Below are positions 53,435-62,068 of a stretch of DNA of 64,000 nt, piece after piece. Numbering within the stretch: position 1 is the first letter of the stretch; every line of letters begins with the position of its first letter. A program made the translations under genes and the position numbers. Source of the stretch: Paenibacillus tritici (GTDB taxonomy: Bacteria > Bacillota > Bacilli > Paenibacillales > Paenibacillaceae); NCBI RefSeq assembly GCF_013204885.1, contig NZ_JABMKX010000003.1, positions 124,001 through 188,000 of the forward strand, written 5' to 3'. The notes beneath the pieces were generated by a model. It made no database searches and was not told where the DNA came from. It was given only the letters and a program-made list of their open reading frames with translations.

Positions 53435-54667
53435 CTATTGGATAGGATTTAATTGCACGCTATATCCTAACTGCTGGATATATTTCACATACCTATCCAA
53501 CGGGTTTTTCTTGGACGTCTCATCGCCTAGTGAGACGTCTATTTCTTGGTATGACCTTTTCTCCCGCATCAGGGCATGGAGAATTCTAATCAGCAAATGC
53601 GCGGTGGCGACGTTTGCTTTTTTATCTCCCCGTCTCTTACGAATTCGTCGAAAGAATTGGCCGATCCGGTTCGATGAGCGAGAGTTCGCCCAAGCTGCCT
53701 GGCACAAGGCCCCTTTCAGATGCTTGTTCCCTTGCATCGTTTTTGACTTTTTTCGCTTTCCAGCGCTTTCGTTGTTCCCTGGACACACCCCCGCCCATGA
53801 AGCAAACTGCGCATCACTCGGGAACATTTCCGCGACATGCGGCCCCACTTCTGCAAAGATGGTCACGGCAGACGTCCGCTCAATTCCTGGAATGGAGTCA
53901 ATTTGTTCAATCCTCTCCAGGTAGGGTTCTGCCTTCGCCTCGATTCGAGCTTCCAGTTCCGTGATCCTTTTCTCCAAATAGACCAAGTGGTCCCAGTGGT
54001 CTCGAATCATCTCGCGATGATGACGGCGCAACTTGCCATTGAGCGCGTCTAGCAACTGTGGAACTTTCTTTTTTAAACGGGTTTTGACCAGGTTTTTAAC
54101 GGTCACTTCGTCTACGACCTCGCCGTCCATGATCTTCTGGAGCAGGCCCCGTCCCGAAACCCCATATAGATCGGACATAAAGGTGGTTAGCTTGATGTTG
54201 GCATCCTGCAGGATTTTGTGGATGCGGTTTTTCTCCGCCGTCACCGCCTGCACCATCTTACTCCGGTAACGGGTCAAGTCTCGCAAATCCCGGATGTCTT
54301 GTTCTGGCACCATACTGCCTTCAATGAGCCCGCAACGGTGCAATTGCGCTAACCAGCGCGCATCTTGCATGTCACTTTTTCGACCCGGCATATTCTTTAC
54401 CCGCTGGGCGTTGGCCAAGACAAGATCACAACTGCCCTCTAAGATGTTCCATACCGGTTTCCAAAACACGCCGGTACTCTCCATCACCACCTCAAGGCAC
54501 CCGTGTTCACTCAGCCAATCTTGCAGTCCTAACAATTCTCGGGTTGTCGTCCCAAAGGTTTTCAGGTGACATTGTGGTTTCTGTTCGATCGGTCCTTTTA
54601 ACACGCAGGCCACAACGGTTTCCTGGTGCACGTCTAGACCCGCGCAACACATACGTACAGCATCCAT
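53435..54667 (-). CDS. IS110-family transposase (DEDD/RuvC-like recombinase)
   Basis: A 410-residue recombinase. The N-terminal RuvC-like part shows CAGLDVHQETVVACVL, the acidic EVVMESTGVFWKPVW and LPGRKSDMQDARWLAQLHRCG; the C-terminal Tnp_20 domain shows IDSIPGIERTSAVTIFAEVG, FASWAGVCPGNNESAGKRKK and catalytic-serine-type GNKHLKGALCQAAWANSR. The frame is intact, so it may be active. ATG at 54667 (MDAVRMCCAGLD) has GGAGG nine bases upstream; ATG at 54676 lies immediately next to it and is less likely. Confidence 0.93.
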   Translation of the reverse strand: MDAVRMCCAGLDVHQETVVACVLKGPIEQKPQCHLKTFGTTTRELLGLQDWLSEHGCLEVVMESTGVFWKPVWNILEGSCDLVLANAQRVKNMPGRKSDMQDARWLAQLHRCGLIEGSMVPEQDIRDLRDLTRYRSKMVQAVTAEKNRIHKILQDANIKLTTFMSDLYGVSGRGLLQKIMDGEVVDEVTVKNLVKTRLKKKVPQLLDALNGKLRRHHREMIRDHWDHLVYLEKRITELEARIEAKAEPYLERIEQIDSIPGIERTSAVTIFAEVGPHVAEMFPSDAQFASWAGVCPGNNESAGKRKKSKTMQGNKHLKGALCQAAWANSRSSNRIGQFFRRIRKRRGDKKANVATAHLLIRILHALMREKRSYQEIDVSLGDETSKKNPLDRYVKYIQQLGYSVQLNPIQ

Positions 54668-54676
54668 TCCAATCAT

Positions 54677-54937
54677 CCTCCATCGTCAGCTTACAAATCA
54701 TGCGCTCGAGTGAGTGTAATTTAATACACGTACTTTTTGGGGGGTACAATAGGCGATGCTCGAAAAGCGCAATAGAACGGTTTTTCGCACGGGGTGTATC
54801 CCAGTAACCGCTTCCGCCCTTTGATTTGTATATGTAGTGTTGACGACTACAGCATCTTTTAGAATGGATGCGACGGATGCCACCCACTTATTTTCATTCC
54901 TGGGGGTGACAAGGCCTCTGTCTTGTCATGCCTGTTT
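54677..54937 (-). other. IS110 5' non-coding end, candidate bridge-RNA region
   Basis: No ORF. In IS110-group elements this end encodes a structured bridge RNA with target- and donor-binding loops. Here CGGTTTTTCG (54778-54787) is identical to the array sequence spanning the insertion point, and TCGAAAA (54760-54766) is complementary to part of it, with 11 nt between. This could be a target-binding loop, or a plain hairpin. Confidence 0.4.
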
Positions 54938-55110
54938 TTCGATTACATTCGGCTTACGCGGTGCTCCCAGTCCAATTGTGTTCGGTTTTTCGATTACATT
55001 TGGCCTACGCGGCGCTCCCTGTCCAATTGTGTTCGGTTTTTCGATTACATTCGGCTTACGCTACCCACCCGGTCTAATTGTGTTCGGCTTTCCGTTAAAA
55101 TTTGTTAAAT
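54938..55110. repeat. 51-bp tandem array D, right part (three units)
   Basis: CAATTGTG/TAATTGTG recurs at 54973, 55024 and 55075, 51 bp apart, in phase with the left part after removal of the IS element. The last unit ends in TTCGGCTTTCCGTTAAAATTTG. Confidence 0.9.
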
Positions 55111-55186
55111 AGATGAACAGACGACGTTCTGTTTTTAGCCGCGCTGCTCATTTTCATGCTGGAGTTGTGCCTTGAAAGACATGTTT

Positions 55187-55250
55187 GTTTTCACATACGT
55201 CCGGCCCACGCTACTCGCACCAGCACATTATATTTGGTTTTTCACATATA
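55187..55250. repeat. Degenerate copy of the array-D repeat
   Basis: TTTTCACATACGTCCGGCCC, CTCGCACCAGCACATTATA and TTTGGTTTTTCACAT follow the D-unit order and resemble the degenerate unit at ~53070. The rest of 55111-55544 holds no gene, only this and a terminator. Confidence 0.6.
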
Positions 55251-55368
55251 ATCTTCTATCTGTCTGATGTGGATAAAAGGGCATAGTGGGGAGAAGTGCT
55301 CTTTAAATGATTCGAAGGCCGCATGAGTAAATAAGAAGCCTAGAAAAAGCCTAGAATTCCCTAACCAT

Positions 55369-55408
55369 CAAAAAAGCGTCCCCCAGGCCTGAGCCAGGAC
55401 GAACGCTT
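55369..55408 (-). terminator. Terminator of the DUF1177/AroM/racemase operon
   Basis: AAGCG(TTC)GTCC pairs with GGGAC GCTT across an inner GGCCT/AGGCC-like segment and is followed by TTTTTTG on the minus strand, ~135 bp after the stop at 55545. Confidence 0.7.
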
Positions 55409-55544
55409 CGAAAGAGTGTGTCTGCGATTAAGCAGACTGCCTAAAATTCCAATTGAGAAATGTAAATTCGGAAAGTGTATAACAAGAGCTTAAAGATACC
55501 GGGCCACAAGGGACGGGGGCCCGGATAAATGGACACGCCTTCCG

Positions 55545-56198
55545 CTACACAGCTCTTGGGGGTGAGGCCGAGGCGGACGCAGCAGCAGCCGCACCAAGAC
55601 AGAGTATGGGATCGAACGCACGGATGCCCAGCCGTTCTTCCAGCTCTGCTGCCAGTCCAATCGTAGCGAAGCCGGTGCAGGCCAGGACAAGCGCTTCGGC
55701 ACCGCGTTCCACCAGCCGGGCAGCTCCGGCCAGAGCGCCGGCCCGTCCGGCAGGCGTACCCAGATCCAGCGTAGTTGTAACGCCGTCAGGACGGCCCATG
55801 CCCAGATAAGCCCCGCCGAGAATGCTGCGGATTAGTGGCGGCACCTCTTCCAGGATGGTCAGCACGCCGATCCTGCTGCTATATGCCAGGGCCATCAGGG
55901 CTGCGCAGGAGCCCGCCCCCAGAACAGGAACTCCCACCGCCGCCCTCGCCTCCGCCAGCGCCGGATCAGCGGCACAGCTGATGCCGATTGCCGTACACCC
56001 CTGCTGCTCCAGCTCCCGGGCAAGCGTGATAATCTTCGGAATGGACTCTGCTTCCGTCTCCTCATTGAACACACCCCGGGGCTGATCCGGAATGCAGCGG
56101 CTGATCACCGGCAGACCGTACCGGCGCTCAATGAGTTCCCCGTGCAGCCGGATCGCGGAGTCCTCCTGCAGCGTAATTACACGTATAATTCCAAGCAT
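55545..56198 (-). CDS. Aspartate/glutamate/hydantoin racemase family protein
   Basis: A 217-residue protein of the Asp/Glu racemase fold with the two catalytic-type cysteines in GISCAADPALAEAR and VLACTGFATIG, and the turn VPVLGAGSCAALMALAY. Such enzymes epimerise amino acids or hydantoins. ATG at 56198 (MLGIIRVITL) has AGGAGGAG upstream; the 56204 ATG overlaps it and 56240 lacks a site. It is the last gene of the DUF1177-AroM-aminopeptidase-racemase operon, 50 bp after the peptidase. Confidence 0.82.
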   Translation of the reverse strand: MLGIIRVITLQEDSAIRLHGELIERRYGLPVISRCIPDQPRGVFNEETEAESIPKIITLARELEQQGCTAIGISCAADPALAEARAAVGVPVLGAGSCAALMALAYSSRIGVLTILEEVPPLIRSILGGAYLGMGRPDGVTTTLDLGTPAGRAGALAGAARLVERGAEALVLACTGFATIGLAAELEERLGIRAFDPILCLGAAAAASASASPPRAV

Positions 56199-56248
56199 TC
56201 CCATCTCCTCCTGCTCAGCTATAGTGTGAACGTTCAACAACCGCCCGC

Positions 56249-57193
56249 TTACAGCAATTCCCCAGCCTGCATAATCAGCTTATCATCAATATAGACATCC
56301 GGCTTCATGACCACGGCATCAATGTGAACGCCAGCCGCTACTACCCCGCCGAACGTATTATTGCTGCCAAAAGCCACATGGATGGTCCCATAGACCTTCT
56401 CATCCTCCAGCACCACACCTGTAATTCTGGCCTTGTTGTTGGTCCCGATACCGAATTCGCCCAGCAGTCTGCCGTCACCGTCTCCAAGCATAGCCAGCAG
56501 CTTGCCGCCATTCTCCCCTTCGGCGCTCCTCAGGCGTCCCTGCTCCACCGTCAGGATCATCGGACTATCCAGTGCGCCAATGCCTGCAATCGAGCCGTCC
56601 ACCTTAATCTGTCCGGTGGCTGTGCCTTCCAGCGGTGCAATATAAGCCTCCCCTGACGGCAGGTTGCCCGACTCCCCAGGATTCAGATACAAGCCGGTGC
56701 TAAGCACACCGTCCCGGCCGTCAATGGAGAAGCTTAAGGATAGTCCATCCTTCTCCACCCGCACCCGGCTTCCCGCAGACAGCAGCGCAGCGACCTGCTC
56801 GGTCAGAGTCTTCACCTGCGCGTAATCGGCCGTGATAGCGCCGTGGCTGAACATATCATCCGTCATCCCCGGCATGGTCGCCACCCGGGTTCCCGCTGCG
56901 GCGGCCTGCTTGCGCGCCGCCGTATGTGTCATCGAATGTGTCGTAATACATACGGCCACATCCGCTTTGGCCATAGCTTCGGCAACCGGAGCCGGCGGCT
57001 CCTCCCCGGACTTGCTCCGCGGCTGCATAATCAGCAGCATGGATTCCGCCCCCAGCCGCTTGCCTGCTTCATAGACGGATTCGGCCAGATCCCGCTTATC
57101 ATCGTCGGCCACTACAGCCAGCAGCTCACCGCTGCCTAGCCCCAGACAATCCTTAAGAACATTCATGCTGATCCGTATTCTTTGCTCACTCAT
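56249..57193 (-). CDS. Aminopeptidase-like protein (AmpS/M29 type, tentative)
   Basis: A 314-residue protein starting MSEQRIRISMNVLKDCLGLGSGELLAVVADDDKRDLAE. Motifs THSMTHTAARKQAAAAGTRVATMPGMTDDMF, GTNNKARITGVVLEDEKVYGTIHVAFGSNNTFGG and a terminal HIDAVVMKPDVYIDD resemble leucyl aminopeptidase/M29-like proteins, with late His/Glu residues as metal ligands. The assignment is by resemblance and context. GGGAGGAA precedes the ATG at 57193; longer frames are poorly placed. Confidence 0.65.
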   Translation of the reverse strand: MSEQRIRISMNVLKDCLGLGSGELLAVVADDDKRDLAESVYEAGKRLGAESMLLIMQPRSKSGEEPPAPVAEAMAKADVAVCITTHSMTHTAARKQAAAAGTRVATMPGMTDDMFSHGAITADYAQVKTLTEQVAALLSAGSRVRVEKDGLSLSFSIDGRDGVLSTGLYLNPGESGNLPSGEAYIAPLEGTATGQIKVDGSIAGIGALDSPMILTVEQGRLRSAEGENGGKLLAMLGDGDGRLLGEFGIGTNNKARITGVVLEDEKVYGTIHVAFGSNNTFGGVVAAGVHIDAVVMKPDVYIDDKLIMQAGELL

Positions 57194-57210
57194 CTTCATT
57201 TCCTCCCGGG

Positions 57211-57879
57211 TTATACCATTTCTGCTACCAGCTTGCCCATCAGGGCATTGGACAGCACGGCAGGCACTCCTGCGGAGGCCGCCCACTGTCTATGCTGCTC
57301 CACATAACCCATACAGTCAAGCACTATCACATCCGCATGGTCCCGCAGACGTTCAGCAGCAGCGCGGAAATCTGCTTCTGTGCCGGTGTACGGTGAAGCC
57401 GCTGCGAACGGCAGCCGCATTCCGGCACCAGCGAATTTCTCAATCATACTGTCCTCCTGCTCCGGCAGCGGACCGATCAGTCCCAGGCGGCGCCCGTCCA
57501 GCATTGCCTGCACAACCGGAGGAATGATCCGGTCCGGTTCAATCAGATGGGCAACAGACGTACGCAGCCCCGGAAAAACACCGGTGCAAGCCAGCAAAAT
57601 CGTCCGAATGCCTGCGGCTTCCATGGCATCAACCTTCCCTTGCAGCACGGATTGTATCCGCTCCCGGGAGATCACCGCAGCCGTTCCGTCTGCCATACGG
57701 GTTGTCAGCACATACTCCCCCGGGCCGGGACTGTAGTATTCACTGACCTGGGCAGCCGTGAATCCGTCCAGTACCCCGGACTGTATCAGCCCGGCCTTGC
57801 CTTCCAGATACTTCTCAATAATCGGCGCAACATCATTCCTCGGCGCTTGTCCAATCGTGATCAACCCGATATTCTTCAT
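57211..57879 (-). CDS. AroM family protein
   Basis: A 222-residue AroM-family protein: MKNIGLITIGQAPRNDVAPIIEKYL at the start, ILLACTGVFPGL and VIVLDCMGY-EQ with conserved cysteines as in Asp/Glu racemase-like folds. Function of AroM is unknown, despite its location next to aroL in E. coli. ATG at 57879 follows GGAGGGAAG. It lies between the DUF1177 protein and aminopeptidase genes. Confidence 0.85.
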   Translation of the reverse strand: MKNIGLITIGQAPRNDVAPIIEKYLEGKAGLIQSGVLDGFTAAQVSEYYSPGPGEYVLTTRMADGTAAVISRERIQSVLQGKVDAMEAAGIRTILLACTGVFPGLRTSVAHLIEPDRIIPPVVQAMLDGRRLGLIGPLPEQEDSMIEKFAGAGMRLPFAAASPYTGTEADFRAAAERLRDHADVIVLDCMGYVEQHRQWAASAGVPAVLSNALMGKLVAEMV

Positions 57880-57987
57880 CCGCTTCCCTCCGCACGCTAT
57901 TGGTATCCGCTGAGAATGTAATCGTAGAGCAGGCGCTGATTGAAGCTCAGCGCCTGCCTGTGAATCCGTTATCCTGTTAGCCAAAAG

Positions 57988-58938
57988 TTAGTGAGAGGCT
58001 ACCGCCGGTTTACCCAGCGTCTGCAGCACTTTCATTGAACCGTACAGCTCGGTAATCTGTGCGAATTCCTCCTCGTTATAGAAGGAGCAGCTGCCTTGAG
58101 TGACTTCCTTGGCAGTCTCAATCGCGAATCGCACCGCCTGGGCAATATCCACCTCATGGCTGGCGCCGGTGCCGCAGCCGGGTACCATAGACTGGGCAGT
58201 GATCGCCAAGCCTACTACCGGAGCTGAGGTAGCCACCGCAGGCTGAAGAATCGAATTAATATGATACAGCCCGTTGCCGTAAGGCGTAATATCCTGAGTG
58301 GTCACTGGAAAAGTAACCGGATACTGTCCGGTCGTCATCTCCTTGATCCGCAGCAAATCTTCGCTGACCCGCAGAATGTAACCTTCCTTGACGGTAGGCG
58401 AAATGGCGATTCCCTTGTGATTCACCACGCGGTTGCCTTTGGTCGTATCAATAGACAGAATCGCTTCCATCTCCGGCAGCACCTCATGTTCATTCATCTG
58501 CAGGATATCCACAGGGGAATCCATGAAGTCCACCGGCTCATGCGGCAGGGTCGGGGCATCCGGGCAAATATGGGTGGTCACCAGTACATCGCCCTGCAAT
58601 ACATCCCCTTTGGCCTGCATGTCCGCCAGCTTCAGCGCCGATGCGATAGCCGCTACCGCGCCGTCTGCATCAGAGACAATACCGATCCGGCTGGGACGCG
58701 CCCCAATGCCGCCAAGTCTGCCGACAATGCCGAATGTTGGTGCTGAACCGCCGCCAAGCTTGCCGGCGCTGCCCGGGATCGTGATTTTGACGAATTCTGT
58801 GCTGCCCTTGTCACCTTCCACCTTCTGAACCTCAACCTTAACCGCAGGATATTCTGCGAATAACTGCTTGACCTGCTTACCGTTAACATAAGCGCTGTCC
58901 AGTGCGTTCAAGACTGTAATCGTTTGATGAAGTGCCAT
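57988..58938 (-). CDS. DUF1177 family protein
   Basis: A 316-residue protein: MALHQTITVLNALDSAYVNGKQVKQLF, GIVGRLGGIGARPSRIGIVSDADGAVAAIASALKLADMQ, THICPDAPTLPHEPVDFM, ending GCGTGASHEVDIAQAVRFAIE. I recognise DUF1177 from its opening and association with AroM and aminopeptidase genes; the catalytic activity is not known to me. It heads the operon. The terminator at 55369-55408 closes it. Confidence 0.8.
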   Translation of the reverse strand: MALHQTITVLNALDSAYVNGKQVKQLFAEYPAVKVEVQKVEGDKGSTEFVKITIPGSAGKLGGGSAPTFGIVGRLGGIGARPSRIGIVSDADGAVAAIASALKLADMQAKGDVLQGDVLVTTHICPDAPTLPHEPVDFMDSPVDILQMNEHEVLPEMEAILSIDTTKGNRVVNHKGIAISPTVKEGYILRVSEDLLRIKEMTTGQYPVTFPVTTQDITPYGNGLYHINSILQPAVATSAPVVGLAITAQSMVPGCGTGASHEVDIAQAVRFAIETAKEVTQGSCSFYNEEEFAQITELYGSMKVLQTLGKPAVASH

Positions 58939-59268
58939 TCTGATTCCTCCCCGGTTGCATGCTCATGTTTGTGATGTTTGCATTTATACTATCTCAAACC
59001 ACAAAATGTCCACAATGTACCGCCCTGCCAAACGTAGACAGCATTTCTTGTCCTTTGCAGATAAACCTTACGTCCGAGGACACTCTTCCTCCAGATGCCA
59101 GGCCTCAGCCTTAGTACACCGCAACCAAATGGAAACGCCTATGTCATACTTGGAAAGGCCGGTACCGTTTCAGCTAGTAAAATAAAGGGAATTGTCCCCA
59201 AATCGGCGAATAGTAAGAGATTATTAAGAAAGGCTACACCATCAGAATGTCAGAAAAGAGGTAAGTAC
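58939..59268. other. Divergent intergenic region upstream of the DUF1177 operon
   Basis: No gene seen. Minus-strand TTGTGG and TAGTATAAAT (about 58980-59015) may form the operon promoter. AAGAGG precedes the plus-strand serine hydrolase start at 59269. The frame of that hydrolase is open upstream to 59095 but without a start of better quality. Confidence 0.45.
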
Positions 59269-60312
59269 ATGAAGCGGGAACAGAAAGTACAACCAGAACA
59301 GCTCGATGAGATCATCGCTGAAGAAGCCCGGCGCTCCGGGTTCTCGGGGGTGGTGCAGGTCTCGCGCAAGGAACAGACCCTCGCAGCAGCGGCTTACGGC
59401 CAGGCCAATATGGCGGAGGACCGGGGCAACCGGGTGAATACCCGCTTCGGGATTGCTTCCGGGAGCAAGCTATTCACAGCGATAGCCGTCTGCCAGCTGG
59501 CAGAGCAGGGCAAGCTTTCTTTTGACAGCAAAGTACTGGAGATCTTGCATGAACTGGAGTTTCCTTTGTTTAACCCGGAGATCACGGTGCATGAGCTGCT
59601 GACGCATAGCTCGGGGATTCCGGATTATTTTGACGAGGAGACGATGGAGGATTTCGCTGCACTCTGGAACGATACCCCGATGTATACACTGAGGCGTCCC
59701 GTTGATTTCCTGCCCATGTTCGCGGCACTGCCGATGAAATTCAGTCCCGGCGAGCGGTTCCACTACAATAATGCGGGTTACATTATGCTTAGTCTGCTCA
59801 TAGAAACGCTCAGCGGGATGAAGTTCACGGATTATGTGGAGCAGCATATTTTCCGGCCTTGCGGAATGCAGGATTCCGGTTATTTCGCCTTTGATGCACT
59901 TCCCGCCAATACCGCTCTCGGTTATATAGACAACGGTAACGGTCAAAGTATCAGTAACATCTACTCTCTTCCGGTTGTGGGCGGCGGCGATGGCGGTGCT
60001 TTTGTTACAGCAGCGGACATGCAAAAGTTGTGGACAGGCCTGCTCGCGCACAAGCTGCTGCAGCCCGAGACGACTGCCCTGCTGCTCACACCGCATATTC
60101 ATGTGGATGAGGACACCCGCTATGGCTATGGAGTCTGGATCTCGGTGAGTAATAATGAGGTGTTAAAATACCATGTCATGGGCTACGATCCAGGCATCAG
60201 CTTCCGTTCCGCAGTCTATCCGGCAAACGGTGTAACCTTCACTGCTCTCAGCAACCATAGTGGAGATGTCTACCGGATGATGCTGGCCGTGGAGGAAATT
60301 CTACCGCGGTAA
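59269..60312 (+). CDS. Beta-lactamase-class-C-fold serine hydrolase
   Basis: A 347-residue protein. SxxK is in FGIASGSKLFTAIAV, YxN in FHYNNAGYIMLSLLIETLSG, and the third motif is H(M/V)GYDPGISF-like (KYHVMGYDPG). No signal peptide is visible, so it is cytosolic; members are esterases, D-aminopeptidases or beta-lactamase-like. ATG at 59269 has AAGAGG upstream. It is divergent from the DUF1177 operon, which handles peptides, and could belong functionally with it (inference). Confidence 0.87.
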   Translation: MKREQKVQPEQLDEIIAEEARRSGFSGVVQVSRKEQTLAAAAYGQANMAEDRGNRVNTRFGIASGSKLFTAIAVCQLAEQGKLSFDSKVLEILHELEFPLFNPEITVHELLTHSSGIPDYFDEETMEDFAALWNDTPMYTLRRPVDFLPMFAALPMKFSPGERFHYNNAGYIMLSLLIETLSGMKFTDYVEQHIFRPCGMQDSGYFAFDALPANTALGYIDNGNGQSISNIYSLPVVGGGDGGAFVTAADMQKLWTGLLAHKLLQPETTALLLTPHIHVDEDTRYGYGVWISVSNNEVLKYHVMGYDPGISFRSAVYPANGVTFTALSNHSGDVYRMMLAVEEILPR

Positions 60313-60344
60313 AAAGGTGTGTCCGCACGGAGCAGCACACAGAA

Positions 60345-60545
60345 TTATGAAATAAGTGGAATTTGTACACTTCCTTCCAGCATAACGACCGCACCCCCTA
60401 CAATAAATGGATAAACGTCACTTAATTTTACTGATTCCTCCTCTTAGGCGGGTATCTTGGATAATTAAATGTACTTTTTCCAACTAAAATCCAATTATCG
60501 TTCATTCAAGGAAAATTAAATGCCCTTTTTCCACTTGCATCCTAC
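60345..60545. repeat. Dispersed degenerate repeat with TGGAAAAA / TAATTT half-sites, copy 3
   Basis: AATAAGTGGAATTTGTACACTT, ATAAATGGATAAACGTCACTT, TTAAATGTACTTTTTCCAACT and TTAAATGCCCTTTTTCCACTT are two direct and two inverted units of the same consensus as at 12125 and 37836. The remaining gap to 60636 holds an A/C-rich CCAACC-type low-complexity stretch (60555-60635). Confidence 0.6.
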
Positions 60546-60624
60546 AGGGTTTCCTGAACAACCCAACCAGCCCAGCCCAACCAACCCAACCCAGATCAAA
60601 ACAAACCAAACCAACCAAACCCAA

Positions 60625-60678
60625 AACCAAACCAAAACAAGCCGCACAACAGCAATTTGCTGATTGTACGGCTTGTTT
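60625..60678 (-). terminator. Terminator of the nucleoside phosphorylase operon
   Basis: AAACAAGCCG (60635-60644) pairs with CGGCTTGTTT (60669-60678), with an inner CAGCAA/TTGCTG stem; the minus-strand 3' side continues TTTTGGTTTGG. It lies ~60 bp after the pdp stop. Confidence 0.82.
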
Positions 60679-60736
60679 GGTCATTCCTATGGAATTCAGC
60701 TATCCGCTATCCGGAACGACGGAACCGGAGTCCGTT

Positions 60737-62068
60737 CTAATACCGCGTAACGCCGTCCTTGGTCACCAGTGCGAATACCAGCGGCTGCGGCGGAACCGGC
60801 TGGGCGGAGATACGGTAAGCCTCCAGCACCTTGGCTTCGGCCTCCAGCACCTTGCTCTCACTGGCATCGTTCACATGCAGCACAGCCAATATATCGCCTG
60901 CGGCTACAGCGTCACCGACCTTAAGCGAGAGCTGGATGCCGACAGCCAGATCAATGACGGATTCCTTCGTCTCGCGTCCGGCACCCAGCAGCATCGCTGC
61001 AACGCCAATCTCTTCGGCCTGGATACTCTCCACATAACCTGCCGTTGCCGCCTTCACTTCGATGAACTTGCGGGCGGACGGCAGGGTGTCCGGCGATTCA
61101 ATCTGTGTGACATCGCCGCCTTGGGCAGACACCATCTGCTTGAACTTATCGAGCGCGCTGCCGTCTTCGATATGGGACAGCAGGATGGAGCGCGCTTCTG
61201 CTTCGTCCTTCGCCTTGCCGCCGAGGACAAGCATCTGGCTGCCCAGGATCAGGCAGACCTCCTGGAGATCCTTCGGCCCGTGGCCGTTCAAGGTCTCGAT
61301 GCCTTCCCGGATCTCCAGGGCATTGCCGATGCCGAAGCCCAGCGGCTGGTCCATGTCGCTGATGACAGCAACGGTGTTGCGGCCGAGATGAGTGCCGATA
61401 TCCACCATCGCCTGGGCAAGCGCGATGGAATCGTCCAGCGTCTTCATGAACGCGCCGCTGCCGGTCTTCACATCCAGCACGATAGCATCCGCGCCTGCGG
61501 CAATCTTCTTGCTCATGACGGAGCTGGCAATCAGCGGAATGGATTCCACAGTTGCCGTCACATCACGCAGGGCATACAGCTTCTTGTCCGCAGGCGTGAT
61601 GTTGCCGGACTGGCCGATTACAGCCGCGCCGATCTCACCTACCTGGGCAAAAAAGCGTTCCCGGTCCATCTCCACAGAGAAGCCCGTGATCGACTCAAGC
61701 TTATCCAGCGTGCCTCCGGTGTGGCCGAGGCCGCGCCCGGACATCTTGGCTACCGGAACTCCGGCAGCCGCAACCAGCGGCGCCAGCACCACGGTAGTCT
61801 TGTCGCCCACTCCGCCGGTAGAATGCTTGTCCACCTTGATGCCCGCAATCGGGCTGAGGTCCACCTGATCACCGGACATTGCCATCTCCAGCGTCAGATC
61901 GCCGGTCTCCCGCGCGTTCATTCCGCGGAAATACACGGCCATCGCCCAGGCGGATATCTGGTAATCCGGGATTTCCCCTTTGCTGTACCCCTGGATCAGA
62001 AAAGCTATTTCTTCACGGCTGAGCTCGCCGCCGTCTCTTTTTTTCTGAATAAGATCAACAGCACGCAT
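60737..62068 (-). CDS. pdp: Pyrimidine-nucleoside phosphorylase
   Basis: A 443-residue enzyme converting uridine, thymidine or deoxyuridine plus phosphate to base and (deoxy)ribose 1-phosphate. The phosphate/nucleoside-binding [35 protein letters not shown] and [13 protein letters not shown] motifs are intact; the C-terminal domain ([32 protein letters not shown]) completes the fold. The ATG overlaps the upstream PNP stop by one base (TAATG), so translation is coupled. It is the last gene of the operon. Confidence 0.96.
   Translation of the reverse strand: MRAVDLIQKKRDGGELSREEIAFLIQGYSKGEIPDYQISAWAMAVYFRGMNARETGDLTLEMAMSGDQVDLSPIAGIKVDKHSTGGVGDKTTVVLAPLVAAAGVPVAKMSGRGLGHTGGTLDKLESITGFSVEMDRERFFAQVGEIGAAVIGQSGNITPADKKLYALRDVTATVESIPLIASSVMSKKIAAGADAIVLDVKTGSGAFMKTLDDSIALAQAMVDIGTHLGRNTVAVISDMDQPLGFGIGNALEIREGIETLNGHGPKDLQEVCLILGSQMLVLGGKAKDEAEARSILLSHIEDGSALDKFKQMVSAQGGDVTQIESPDTLPSARKFIEVKAATAGYVESIQAEEIGVAAMLLGAGRETKESVIDLAVGIQLSLKVGDAVAAGDILAVLHVNDASESKVLEAEAKVLEAYRISAQPVPPQPLVFALVTKDGVTRY

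Larger units (their letters stand above)
53332..54937 (-). mobile_element. IS110-family insertion element
   Basis: Removing 53332-54937 (1606 bp) joins ...CAATTGTGTTCGGTTT to TTCGATTACATTCGG and restores the 51-bp period exactly (16 + 35 bp), so these are the element limits within a few bases. GTTT occurs at both junctions and makes the exact point ambiguous. There is no terminal inverted repeat or long target duplication, as expected for IS110. The 5' non-coding end is ~270 bp and the 3' end ~100 bp. Confidence 0.88.

Noticed and set aside
55111..55186. Remnant gene between the D repeats
   Set aside because: No frame with a start and no similarity that I can recognise; treated as spacer.
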